Part shown: piece by piece, positions 43,663 to 52,309 of the stretch | Position numbering within the stretch: the stretch's first letter is position 1 | Layout: each line of letters starts with the position of its first letter | From: Bradyrhizobium diazoefficiens | GTDB lineage: Bacteria; Pseudomonadota; Alphaproteobacteria; Rhizobiales; Xanthobacteraceae | Length of the DNA stretch: 64,000 nt | Reading direction: 5' to 3' | Assembly: GCF_018131015.1 (NCBI RefSeq) | Contig: NZ_JAFCJJ010000021.1 | Coordinates: 1-64,000, forward strand | Program-made: the position numbers and the translations under genes | Notes under the pieces: model-generated | The model's database searches: none | Seen by the model: the letters and a program-made list of their open reading frames with translations, nothing else | Told to the model about the DNA's origin: nothing

Positions 43663-44244
43663 ATGGTCGGTTTCCCGCTGCTTCTGATTCCGCTCGCGGT
43701 CTACAACATCATCGCCTTCCTGATGCCCAGCGTGTCCTTCACGGACGTGCTGTTCAAGGTGCCGATGATCACGGGCGAGGCCTGGCCGGTGACGCTCGCC
43801 GATCTCTTGCTCGCGCTCGGCGTGCTGTTGCTGCTGCTCGAGGTGGTCAAGGGCGCGCGGCCCGGCGCAAAGTTCCTGATGGATCACCTGCTGTCGCTGA
43901 TCCTGTTCGGGGCGGCCGCCGCCGAATTCGTGCTGTGGCCCAAATTCGGCAACTCGACCTTCTTCCTGCTGGTTCTGCTCTCAATGGCCGATTTCCTCGG
44001 CGGCATCGCCCAGCGGAGCCGCCGCCGCATCGCCTATGTCGCCGCCGAGACGGCGCCGGCGTCGCGCAAGGCCAGGCGGCAGCAGGCCGAGACGCCGCCG
44101 GAGGATGCGATGTTCGAGCCCGCACCGGCCGCGCCTGCGTCATCGGCGCGATCGGTAGCCGAATCCGTTCTGATGGATCACCCCGCGCCGAAGCCTGCTC
44201 CGGGCACCGCGCCGGAAATTCCCTCGTCCGAAGCGCCGCGCTGA
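43663..44244 (+). CDS. Membrane protein of unknown function
   Basis: 193-residue protein with three or four hydrophobic segments: GFPLLLIPLAVYNIIAFLMP, ADLLLALGVLLLLLEVV, LLSLILFGAAAAEFVLW and FFLLVLLSMADFLGGI. The C-terminal 80 residues are Ala/Pro-rich and soluble. ATG 43663 (GAGAAGG upstream) is preferred; ATG 43582 would add 27 residues. Family not recognised. Lies between rpmF and a convergent small gene, 4 bp away. Confidence 0.7.
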   Translation: MVGFPLLLIPLAVYNIIAFLMPSVSFTDVLFKVPMITGEAWPVTLADLLLALGVLLLLLEVVKGARPGAKFLMDHLLSLILFGAAAAEFVLWPKFGNSTFFLLVLLSMADFLGGIAQRSRRRIAYVAAETAPASRKARRQQAETPPEDAMFEPAPAAPASSARSVAESVLMDHPAPKPAPGTAPEIPSSEAPR

Positions 44245-44248
44245 GGCT

Positions 44249-44509
44249 TCACACCACTTGCCGCGTGCGGGCAGCAACGCTCTCCAGCGCGCGCTTGCCG
44301 GTATAGGCCTCTTGCGCATCCTCAGGCCTGGCGCGGCGCAGCCGGCTTGTCTGGGGGGCGTGCTCGGCAGTGGCGATGAGTTGGGCGACGAAGCTCGGAT
44401 CCGGGCGCGGCAGCGGCGCCTTGTGGATCCACTGCAATGTCGGCGTCATCGGCACCAGGGCCGTGCCGGTGCCGCCGTCCGTCTCGTCCAAGCGATCAGT
44501 ACCCAACAT
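44249..44509 (-). CDS. Small conserved-looking hypothetical protein
   Basis: 86-residue basic soluble protein. Central element PDPSFVAQLIATAEHAPQTSRLRRARPEDAQEAYT resembles short hypothetical proteins seen across Bradyrhizobium with the same F-V-A-Q-L-I-A and R-R-A-x-D-A-x-x-A-Y pattern. Function unknown. The ATG at 44509 is preferred; a TTG at 44578 would add 23 Arg-rich residues. Ends 4 bp from the convergent membrane protein stop. Confidence 0.6.
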   Translation of the reverse strand: MLGTDRLDETDGGTGTALVPMTPTLQWIHKAPLPRPDPSFVAQLIATAEHAPQTSRLRRARPEDAQEAYTGKRALESVAARTRQVV

Positions 44510-44726
44510 CGCGATCACCGTTGATCCGGCCTGTCGCGTTTCGGGACGCGGGCGCCGGTGCGTGTCATGTACTCGCAAGGCCTATGCCGCGCGGGTCGGT
44601 TTGGTTCCCAGCTGGTTTCGCAACGTGGTTTCCAAATTGTTTATGAACTTTGCCTAGGGTCGGGAGCGAATCTGGCCGTATCCTGTGCCAGCACAGGACT
44701 CACCGCTGTCCCGAAACGAGGCGATT

Positions 44727-46421
44727 TTGACCCCTGCATTGCCGCAAGCCTCCGACATCCTCGCCGTGCTCGGCCAGGCCGTGTTCGCCTGGGATATCGC
44801 CAGCGATGCCATCGTCTGGGGTGAGCAGGTCGGCGCCGTCTTTCCCGGCATCCCGGCCGAACGGCTCGCGACCGGCGCCGAATTCGCCAAGCTGATCGAG
44901 CCGGGGCAGTCGGTGCGGTCCGCGGCGCTGGCGCAGACCTCCGCCGTCCATGGTGCCGACGGCACGCCCTACCGGGTCGAATACGGCGTGCGCATGAGCG
45001 CCTCCGATGCCGTGATCTGGATCGAGGAGACCGGCCGCTGGTTCGCCGGCCCCGATGGCCGTCCCATCCGCGCGATCGGCTCCGTCCGCATCAACAACGA
45101 GCGTCATGTGCGCGACGAGGAACTGGCGAAGCAGGCCCGGCTCGATCCCCTGACCAGCGAGCTCAACCGCTCCCACCTGATCGCCGCGCTCGCCGAAGCG
45201 ATCGAGGAGACGACCCGCTTTCGCTCGACCGCCGCCTTCATGCTGGTCGGCATCGATCATCTCGCCCGCGTCAATGACGCCTTCGGCTTCGACGTGGCCG
45301 ACGCGGTGATCCTCGACATCGCCGGGCGCATCCGCGCGCGGCTGCGCGGCGGCGACGTGCTCGGCCGTTTTTCCGGCAACAAGTTCGGCCTGATCCTGAA
45401 GAACTGCACCATCGACGACATGAACGTCGCCGCCGAGCGTTTCCTTGCCGGCATCCGCGACGAGGTGGTGCCGACGAAATCCGGCCCGGTCTCGGTCACC
45501 GCTTCGATCGGCGCGGTCAGCCTGCCGCGCTATGCCCGCAGCGCCGACGAGGCCGTCAATCGTGCCCATGAGACGCTGGACGCGGCCAAGCGCCGCCGTG
45601 CCGGCTCGTTCGCCGCGTGGCGTCCGGACGCCGCGCGCGACGCCCAGCGCCGCGTCAACATCCGCGTCACCGACGAGATCGTCACCGCGCTGAACGAGCG
45701 CCGCATCCGCCTCGCCTACGAGCCGGTGGTTTCGGTCGCCTCGCGCGAGGGCGCGTTCCACGAATGCCTGGTGCGGATGGACCAGGGCAACGGCCAGGTG
45801 CTGCTCGCGCCCGACATCGTGCCGGTCGCGGAGCGGCTCGGCCTCATTCGCCTGGTCGATCACCGCGTGCTCGAGCTCGTGGTCGCCGAGCTCGCGGCCG
45901 CGCCCGGCGTCCACCTCAGCCTCAACATCTCGCCGGACACGACGATGGACCCGGACTGGTGGGCCAGCATCGAGTCGCTCATGCGTGCCCATCCCGGCGT
46001 CGCCGAACGCCTGATCGTCGAGATCACCGAGACGGTCGCGATCCAGGACCTCGATGACGTCCGCGCCTTCGTCGGCCGCCTCAAGCATTTCGGCAGCCGT
46101 ATCGCCATCGACGATTTCGGCGCCGGCTACACCTCGTTCCGCAATCTGCGCAAGCTCGGTGTCGACATCGTCAAGATCGACGGCGCGTTCGTGCAGAACA
46201 TCGTCCATTCCGCCGACGACCGCGCCTTCGTGCAGACCCTGATCGACCTCGCCCGCCGCCTCGACATCAAGACGGTCGCCGAATGGGTGCAGGACGAGGA
46301 GGCCGCCGGCATGCTGCGCGACTGGGGCTGCGACTACATCCAGGGCCGCCTGATCGGGCTGGCGTCGGCAGAACGGCCGTGGGGCGCGCCGCCAGACAGC
46401 GTGCTGCCTGCAGCGGGCTAG
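44727..46421 (+). CDS. c-di-GMP protein: degenerate GGDEF plus EAL phosphodiesterase
   Basis: 564-residue protein with a PAS-like N-terminus (FAWDIASDAIVWGEQVGAVF), a GGDEF domain and an EAL domain. GGDEF is replaced by SGNKF (DVLGRFSGNKFGLIL), so diguanylate cyclase activity is unlikely, though GTP binding may be kept. The EAL motif is ECLVR; other catalytic residues are present: NIS, EITET, IDDFGAGYTSF, VKIDGAFV, AEWVQDEE, IQGRLIG. It is therefore expected to degrade c-di-GMP. TTG 44727 is chosen (GAGG 8 bp upstream); GTG 44685 is an alternative. Location cytoplasmic, no membrane segment. Confidence 0.87.
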   Translation: MTPALPQASDILAVLGQAVFAWDIASDAIVWGEQVGAVFPGIPAERLATGAEFAKLIEPGQSVRSAALAQTSAVHGADGTPYRVEYGVRMSASDAVIWIEETGRWFAGPDGRPIRAIGSVRINNERHVRDEELAKQARLDPLTSELNRSHLIAALAEAIEETTRFRSTAAFMLVGIDHLARVNDAFGFDVADAVILDIAGRIRARLRGGDVLGRFSGNKFGLILKNCTIDDMNVAAERFLAGIRDEVVPTKSGPVSVTASIGAVSLPRYARSADEAVNRAHETLDAAKRRRAGSFAAWRPDAARDAQRRVNIRVTDEIVTALNERRIRLAYEPVVSVASREGAFHECLVRMDQGNGQVLLAPDIVPVAERLGLIRLVDHRVLELVVAELAAAPGVHLSLNISPDTTMDPDWWASIESLMRAHPGVAERLIVEITETVAIQDLDDVRAFVGRLKHFGSRIAIDDFGAGYTSFRNLRKLGVDIVKIDGAFVQNIVHSADDRAFVQTLIDLARRLDIKTVAEWVQDEEAAGMLRDWGCDYIQGRLIGLASAERPWGAPPDSVLPAAG

Positions 46422-46477
46422 GATTGCGGCCCCAGCGGGCATGACGGCCGAGAGCGTGGCCCGGTCACGCCACGCAA

Positions 46478-46615
46478 ATGCCGGGCACCGACGCCGCCGG
46501 CCGCTTGCAGGTTCCGTGGGGCAGCGGCCTGTCGGATGAAATGTCGGCGAAGGAGATCGAGGTCGCCCATCGCGTGCTCAACGTCCTGCGCGATCGACCC
46601 GCGGTGCTGCCCTAG
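46478..46615 (+). CDS. Small ORF, possible gene remnant
   Basis: 45 codons from ATG 46478 to TAG 46613-46615. The product MPGTDAAGRLQVPWGSGLS... with a helical end (KEIEVAHRVLNVLRDRPAVLP) looks like the C-terminus of a soluble protein. The TAG stop overlaps, by 2 bp on the opposite strand, the stop of the hydrolase-like gene. No clear ribosome binding site. It may be non-functional. Confidence 0.3.
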   Translation: MPGTDAAGRLQVPWGSGLSDEMSAKEIEVAHRVLNVLRDRPAVLP

Positions 46616-47445
46616 TGTTCGATCGAGCGAAGGAACTGCCGCACGATCTCCCTCGATTGTCTGGTGGCGGATTCGCTAAATTCAAAACGGCGTTCGCGCG
46701 TCTCGACCGACTCTCCGAATGCCGGAATATCGAATCCGGAATAGGCGTCGGAGAGAGCGACAAACTTGATGGGAACGCCCTGCCCACGCTGCCGCGAAAT
46801 CCCTATGTCGTCGTCCCCCATCGCCATCCTGCGACAAGCCTCCGACGTGCTCTCGTCGCGCGCACCGACGATGACCAAGCTGGCCACGCGCATGATTCCG
46901 ATGTCGGCGCCGCAGGAGGGATAGAGCGCAATCGCGCCGCGAAAGTGGTGCCTGGCCTTTAATTCCGTGTCTCGCTCGACGGCCGAAAGTGCAACGGAGC
47001 CGCTTCGCCCGAAACCCATGACGAAAATGCGACGTCGGTCGACACTTTTCTGCGCGACCAGCAGGTTCAATGCTCGATAGACATCCTCGTCTGTTTCGGG
47101 AGGCGCAGGAAGAAGACAAGACTTTCCGCCCTTGATGCCCCGCGCTGTAAACACATCCAGCGTCAACACGACATAGCCCCAGGATGAAATCGTGCCTCCC
47201 CAGCCGAGATCGACGGAGGCGAGCAGGGCGCCACACATGGGAAGGAGCAGCACCGCCGGGAAAGGGCCATCTCCATCCGGTTCTCTGAGATAGCCTTTCA
47301 AGTCAAAGGGCAGCGGGTCGAGCGGAATAGTCACCTCCCGCGACGGCTTCGAGGCCCGTTGCTCCGCCAGCAACGGCACTGGCATCTGCAAGACAAGCAG
47401 AGCGACCACCGCAACGGTCAGGCCCTTCAAGTGCTTCACTGGCAT
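46612..47445 (-). CDS. Dienelactone-hydrolase-fold protein lacking the usual catalytic residues
   Basis: 277-residue secreted alpha/beta-hydrolase-fold protein with a signal peptide (LTVAVVALLVLQMPVPLLAEQ). The strand order matches the DLH family: FPAVLLLPMCG (oxyanion region), FVMGFGRSGSVALSA (nucleophile elbow), LVIVGARDEST (Asp). The elbow reads GFGRSG, so the Ser/Cys nucleophile position holds Gly; the His-bearing loop reads DAYSGFD where AYHGFD is usual. It is probably catalytically dead or works differently. Codon use is less GC-rich than neighbours, which suggests transfer. ATG 47445 or GTG 47439 (better spaced from AGAGG). Confidence 0.7.
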   Translation of the reverse strand: MPVKHLKGLTVAVVALLVLQMPVPLLAEQRASKPSREVTIPLDPLPFDLKGYLREPDGDGPFPAVLLLPMCGALLASVDLGWGGTISSWGYVVLTLDVFTARGIKGGKSCLLPAPPETDEDVYRALNLLVAQKSVDRRRIFVMGFGRSGSVALSAVERDTELKARHHFRGAIALYPSCGADIGIMRVASLVIVGARDESTSEACRRMAMGDDDIGISRQRGQGVPIKFVALSDAYSGFDIPAFGESVETRERRFEFSESATRQSREIVRQFLRSIEH

Positions 47446-47627
47446 TCCTCTGGCGCGCTGATCGACATTCGATCGGGCTTGGCCCTGAACGGACGCCACC
47501 GGAAGTTACAAGTTTACGATCCCTGGGGGCGGACGGCAACAACGGCCCTGTGAGACAGTGGACCACGCGTTACGGAGCGGGTGTGGCGCAACCGCGTCAC
47601 GCCGGACGAAAGCAGGCTTCGGGAAGC

Positions 47628-50495
47628 TTACGCCACGCGCCGCACCGCGTTCAGCGTCTCGATGGTGCGGCCGACCTCGGCCGCCGGGCACGGCCTGCCG
47701 AAATAATAGCCCTGCACCGCGGTGCAGCCGCATTCGCGGACGAAGTCGAGCTGCTCGATGGTCTCGACGCCCTCCGCCGTGGTCTCGACGCCGAGCACGG
47801 AGCCGAGGCTCGCGATGGTGCGGACGATCGCCACGCTTTCGGGGCTTTCGCCGAGCGTGCCGACGAAGGAGCGGTCGATCTTGATGCGGTCGAACGGAAA
47901 CTTGCGCAGATAGCTCAGCGAGGAATAGCCGACGCCGAAATCGTCGAGGCTGACGCGCACCCCGAGCGAGCGGAGCTGGTGCAGGATCTCGATCGTCGCC
48001 TCGCTGTCGTCGAGCAGCGCCGTCTCGGTGACCTCGAGCTCGAGCCGTTGCGGCGGCAGGCCGGCCTCGGCAAGCGCGCTCGTGACCATCGCCACCAGCC
48101 CGCGCGCGCGGAACTGCACCGGCGACAGATTGACGGCGACCGTGACATCGGGCCAGGCGGCCGCGCTGGCGCAGGCCGTGCGCAGCACCCATTCGCCGAT
48201 CGGAACGATCAGGCCCGTCTCCTCGGCAATCGGAATGAAGTCGGCCGGCGACACCAACCCGCGCGACGGATGCTTCCAGCGCAACAGCGCTTCGAAGCCG
48301 GTGAGCCCGGACGTGTCGAGCCGCACCTGCGGCTGGAACACCAGGTGGAATTCGCCCTTCTCCAGAGCGACGCGCAGGTCCTGCTCGAGTGCGTGCCGGC
48401 TGCGCGCCTGCTCCTCCATCTCGGGCTCGAACAGCTGATATGCGCCGCGGCCCCTGGCCTTGGCCCGGTAGAGCGCGAGGTCGGCGCATTTCATCAATTC
48501 GTCGGCGTCGAGCCCGTGGTCGGGCGCAACCGCAATGCCGACGGACACGCCGATATGGATCGACTGGTTTTCCAACGGCGGCGGGCGGCCGATGATCTCG
48601 ACCAGACGGCGCGCAAGTTGCTCGGCCGATTGTGGCTGCGGGCCGCGCTGGAGCACGGCGAACTCGTCGCCGCCGAGGCGCGCGACGGTGTCGTGCTCGC
48701 CGGCATTCTCCTTGAGCCGCGCCGCCACCCAGCGCAACAGGCGGTCGCCGGCGGCGTGTCCGAGCCGGTCATTGACGGTCTTGAAATTGTCGAGGTCGAA
48801 ACACAGCACGGCCATGGCGCCGCCCTCGGCCGCGACCTCCTCTAGCCCCTCGCCCATCTTCTCGCGGAACAGCGTGCGGTTGGGCAGGTCGGTGAGCGAA
48901 TCGTGACGCGCCATGTGCGCGACGCGGGCCTGGGCCTTGTGGCGCTCGGTGACGTCCTCATAGGTGACGACCCAGCCGCCATGCTCCATCCGCTTGTGGT
49001 TGAGCTTGATGACGCGACCGTCAGTGAGATGGCGGTGCAGCGTATGCTCGCCCTCGCGCAGCCGTTCGACATAATCGGCATAGAGCCTGGCCGCGGTGGT
49101 GTTGGGGTGGATGCCGAGCTCGCAGCTATGCTCCATGATCTCGAGCATCGAGACGCCGGGCTTCACGATTTCGGGCGACAGGCCGTACATCTCGATGTAG
49201 CGGCGGTTGCAGACGATGACGCGCAGGCTCGCATCGAGCATGCACAGACCCTGACCCATGTTGTTCAGCGCCGCGTCGAAGCGGCGATACTGCTCGCTCA
49301 GCTCCTCGATCGCGCGCTCGCGCTCGGTGATGTCCTCGTAGGTGGCGACGAAGCCGCCCTCGGCCAGCACGCAGTAGCGGATCGAGATCACGGTGTCGTT
49401 CGACATGCGCCGCCGGATCGGCGAGGAATCGCCGATCGCGATCCGGGCGCGGGCCGCTTCCAGGATCTGTTGCGGGCTGTATTCCGAGGCGAAGGCGCCG
49501 TTGGTGATCGCCCGCTCGATCAGCTCGGCGAGATGTGTGCCGGGCGCGGTCTCTTCCGGCGACAGCCGGTAGATCGTCCTGTAGGTGGTGTTGCAGATCC
49601 GCAGGCGCATGTCGCTGTCGTAGAAGGCGAGACCGTGCGCCATGTTCTCCATGGCGGCGTCGAGGATGAAGTTCTTCTGCTTCAGCCTCTCCTCGTATTG
49701 CAGCCGCTCGGTGACGTCCTCATGCACCGTCACCCAGCCGCCGTCGGGCAGGAAGCGGGACGCCGCCTGCACTTTGCGGCCATTGTAGCGGGTGACGAGA
49801 GCGACTTTCGGTCGCCTGTTGCGGATGTCGTTCATTCGGGCGTTGCGAAACTCCTCCGCCGACACGTCCGCCTTGTTGCCGCGCGCGAGCCAGTGATCGA
49901 GGGTTACGCTGTGCGTGACGCCCGGTTTCACGATTCTGGGGTCGAGGTTGTACAGGCGCAGGAAACGGTCGTTGCAGACGACAACGCGGCTGTCGGCGTC
50001 GTACATCACGAGGCCGTGCGACATGTTGGCGAGTGCGTGCTGGCTGCGTTCGATCTGGAGGCGCAGCTCCGTCTCGAGCCGGGCAAGGCGGCTGAGGTCG
50101 TCGCAGACCATCATCCAGCCGCCGTCGGGCAGCGCCTTCAATTCGAGCGCCAGGACGAGGCCACTCGCGACCGTCCGCTGGATCCGGAACGGCTTGCCGG
50201 CCGCGATCTGCGCGAGCCGCGAGGCGAGGAGTGCATCGAGATCGTCCGGCGGGATATTGCCGAGCCTCATGCTGTGAGCGAGCACGTCGCGGTACGGCGT
50301 GCCCGGCAGCACCATGTCGGCCGACATGCTGGACAGTTCGAGAAAGCGGCGGTTGTGCAGCACGACGCGGTTGTCGGCGTCGTAAACGCAGACGCCCTGC
50401 TCGATGCCGTCGAGCGCGAGCTGGCTCAGCGCAAGCAGCGCCGCGGGGGCCAGCTCGCGGCGCGCACCGAACTCATTGTCGCGGGTCGATGACAT
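47628..50495 (-). CDS. Bifunctional diguanylate cyclase/phosphodiesterase with tandem PAS domains
   Basis: 955-residue soluble c-di-GMP enzyme. Four PAS_7-type sensor units are visible (around 20-140, 150-265, 285-395, 405-515), each with an N-terminal NMxHGL/NMGQGL-like start and ending in WVTVHEDVTER-like repeats. GGDEF domain with intact GGDEF (near 607), then EAL with FEALLR (near 735) and DDFGVGYSSL. Both activities appear possible. No membrane segment. Adjacent to the degenerate GGDEF/EAL gene in the region but oppositely oriented. Confidence 0.93.
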   Translation of the reverse strand: MSSTRDNEFGARRELAPAALLALSQLALDGIEQGVCVYDADNRVVLHNRRFLELSSMSADMVLPGTPYRDVLAHSMRLGNIPPDDLDALLASRLAQIAAGKPFRIQRTVASGLVLALELKALPDGGWMMVCDDLSRLARLETELRLQIERSQHALANMSHGLVMYDADSRVVVCNDRFLRLYNLDPRIVKPGVTHSVTLDHWLARGNKADVSAEEFRNARMNDIRNRRPKVALVTRYNGRKVQAASRFLPDGGWVTVHEDVTERLQYEERLKQKNFILDAAMENMAHGLAFYDSDMRLRICNTTYRTIYRLSPEETAPGTHLAELIERAITNGAFASEYSPQQILEAARARIAIGDSSPIRRRMSNDTVISIRYCVLAEGGFVATYEDITERERAIEELSEQYRRFDAALNNMGQGLCMLDASLRVIVCNRRYIEMYGLSPEIVKPGVSMLEIMEHSCELGIHPNTTAARLYADYVERLREGEHTLHRHLTDGRVIKLNHKRMEHGGWVVTYEDVTERHKAQARVAHMARHDSLTDLPNRTLFREKMGEGLEEVAAEGGAMAVLCFDLDNFKTVNDRLGHAAGDRLLRWVAARLKENAGEHDTVARLGGDEFAVLQRGPQPQSAEQLARRLVEIIGRPPPLENQSIHIGVSVGIAVAPDHGLDADELMKCADLALYRAKARGRGAYQLFEPEMEEQARSRHALEQDLRVALEKGEFHLVFQPQVRLDTSGLTGFEALLRWKHPSRGLVSPADFIPIAEETGLIVPIGEWVLRTACASAAAWPDVTVAVNLSPVQFRARGLVAMVTSALAEAGLPPQRLELEVTETALLDDSEATIEILHQLRSLGVRVSLDDFGVGYSSLSYLRKFPFDRIKIDRSFVGTLGESPESVAIVRTIASLGSVLGVETTAEGVETIEQLDFVRECGCTAVQGYYFGRPCPAAEVGRTIETLNAVRRVA

Positions 50496-50719
50496 GGAAA
50501 CTCGTCGGGCAACACACTTAACGCAACGTATCGGGGACGCCGAGCGTAGCGAAGAGGCCGGAAAATTCCCTTAAGCGCCGTAGTTTACGGAGCGTGACTG
50601 GGTACTGCGTCCCGCGTGAGATGAGCCAAACCGCAACCGCTGGCATTGCGATGCCTTGGCAATGGTCCGATACCGTGTCACCTATGCGTCCCGGGATGTG
50701 CCGAACGGAGGTGACTGCC

Positions 50720-51637
50720 GTGTATCGCTGCGCCGTCTTGCTGGGGGCGGTTGTGATAGCCGCCACGGCCGTTTCGCCGGCCGCCGCCGCCGATGCCGTG
50801 CGCTGTCGGGAGCTGACCCGCCAGTTTCAGAGCATCCGGGCGCAGGTCACGGCCATCGAGGTGTCGCTATTGCTGTTTTCGGCCGCCGATTCCGGTTGCC
50901 TTGCGCTGGAAGCCGAACTCCTCGACGCCGGCGCCTCCGTCGACGCGCGCGACCGCCTTGGGGCACGGCCGCTCAGCCACGCGGCACGCTTTGGTAACCT
51001 TGATGTGGTCGACCTGCTTCTGGCGCGCGGCGCGCCGATCGACGCGCGCAATCTTGCCGGCGCGACCGCGCTCTATGCTGCCTCCGAGCGCGGCCATGCC
51101 GCGGTGGTGGCGCGCCTGATCGAGCGTGGAGCCGACGTCAAGCTCACCGGCCGCAGCGGCATTTCTCCCATAGCTGCGGCGGCCTATGCCGGCAGCGACG
51201 CGACCGTCGAGATTTTGCTCGCGCACGGCGCCGACGGGCGCATCGCGGACGAGACCGGCAAGCCGCCGATCGTCTATGCCGCAGCCGGCGGCCGGCTTGA
51301 CATCGTGAAGCGACTGCTTGCGCGCAACATCGACGTCAACGCACGCTATCCGCACGAGTTGACGCTGCTGATGTGGGCGGCCGGGGCGGACGAGAAGGTC
51401 GAGCAGGGCGAGGTGGTGAAGGTCGTCACCTTTCTGCTCGACGGCGGCGCACATGTCGACGACCGCGATGCGCGGGGTCGCACCGCGCTGATGATCGCCG
51501 CAGAGGGTGGCCGGGCCGACGTCGTGACGGTCTTGCTCGCGCGAGGCGCCGATCCGTCCCTCCGTGACAGTGCCGGCAAGCGCGCCGCCGATCTCACCGC
51601 GCTGACAGCGCTGCGCGAGCGCCTGCTGACGCATTGA
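50720..51637 (+). CDS. Secreted ankyrin-repeat protein
   Basis: 305-residue protein. The GTG at 50720 (GGAGG 7-8 bp upstream) starts a signal peptide MYRCAVLLGAVVIAATAVSPAAA. Seven or so ankyrin repeats follow from residue 65 on, with typical GxTPL/ALxxAA...GxxxVVxLLLxxGAxxxxxD units (SHAARFGNLDVVDLLLARGAPIDA and repeats). No enzymatic domain. Likely a periplasmic protein-interaction scaffold; often associated with catalase or other periplasmic partners. The frame is open upstream to 50594 but without a better start. Converges on the cytochrome gene. Confidence 0.82.
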   Translation: MYRCAVLLGAVVIAATAVSPAAAADAVRCRELTRQFQSIRAQVTAIEVSLLLFSAADSGCLALEAELLDAGASVDARDRLGARPLSHAARFGNLDVVDLLLARGAPIDARNLAGATALYAASERGHAAVVARLIERGADVKLTGRSGISPIAAAAYAGSDATVEILLAHGADGRIADETGKPPIVYAAAGGRLDIVKRLLARNIDVNARYPHELTLLMWAAGADEKVEQGEVVKVVTFLLDGGAHVDDRDARGRTALMIAAEGGRADVVTVLLARGADPSLRDSAGKRAADLTALTALRERLLTH

Positions 51638-51655
51638 CGGAGACGGAACGGCTTC

Positions 51656-52231
51656 TTACAGCCCGGCCAGGAACTCCGCCAGCGCCGCCAGGTCGCTCTC
51701 CGGCGTGGCGATCATCAAGTCGGACATGCCGGGATTGTTGCCGCGGGCGCGGGTGCGGAAGTCGGCCATGGTTTTGGCGAGATATTCGCGGCTCTGGCCG
51801 GCAAGCCGCGGCGCGGTGCTGGTGCCCTGAAATTGCTCGAGATGGCAGCCGGTGCAGCCGACCGAATGTTCGGCGTCGGTTGCCTTCCTCGAAACGTCCT
51901 TTGGCGCACGGGGCTGCCCCAGGTCCGGCCACTTCTTCTGCGAAAAATATTCCGCAATCGCCAGCATCTCGTCCTTCTCGAAGGCCGATGCGATAGGCTG
52001 CATGATTTCGCTCTTGCGGTCACCGCGCTTGAAGTCGCGAAGCTGGATGTAGATGTAGCCGGTGAGCTGGCCCCAGATGACCGGCGTTGTCTTGTCGACC
52101 GGTTTGCCGTCGGCGCCGTGGCAACCGGCACAGACCTCGGTCTTTTCGGCGATGCTGTCTGCCGCCGCAGGCGCGACACCTGCGCTCAGCGCAAGTCCGA
52201 GCAGGATGACTGAACGCAATTTCATCGCCAT
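51656..52231 (-). CDS. Di-haem c-type cytochrome (c4-like)
   Basis: 191-residue periplasmic cytochrome with two haem-binding motifs, CAGCH (near residue 34) and CTGCH (near residue 126), and a signal peptide ending AAADS. C-terminal distal Met candidates are in NPGMSDLM. It follows the PQQ dehydrogenase gene on the same strand by 78 bp and most likely takes its electrons. A terminator-like hairpin (52256-52278) lies between the two genes, so expression may be partly uncoupled. Confidence 0.9.
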   Translation of the reverse strand: MAMKLRSVILLGLALSAGVAPAAADSIAEKTEVCAGCHGADGKPVDKTTPVIWGQLTGYIYIQLRDFKRGDRKSEIMQPIASAFEKDEMLAIAEYFSQKKWPDLGQPRAPKDVSRKATDAEHSVGCTGCHLEQFQGTSTAPRLAGQSREYLAKTMADFRTRARGNNPGMSDLMIATPESDLAALAEFLAGL

Positions 52232-52255
52232 GAAAACAATCCGTATGTTCCAACG

Positions 52256-52278
52256 AAAACGGGGCCGCGTACGGCCCC
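52256..52278 (-). terminator. Terminator-like hairpin between the PQQ dehydrogenase and cytochrome genes
   Basis: On the minus strand GGGGCCG-TACG-CGGCCCC is followed directly by GTTTTC. Seven-bp stem with a four-T tract. It lies 31 bp past the stop of the PQQ dehydrogenase gene. Confidence 0.5.
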
Positions 52279-52309
52279 GCCTGGTTCACGATAAAGCTCG
52301 CCTGTTGGT

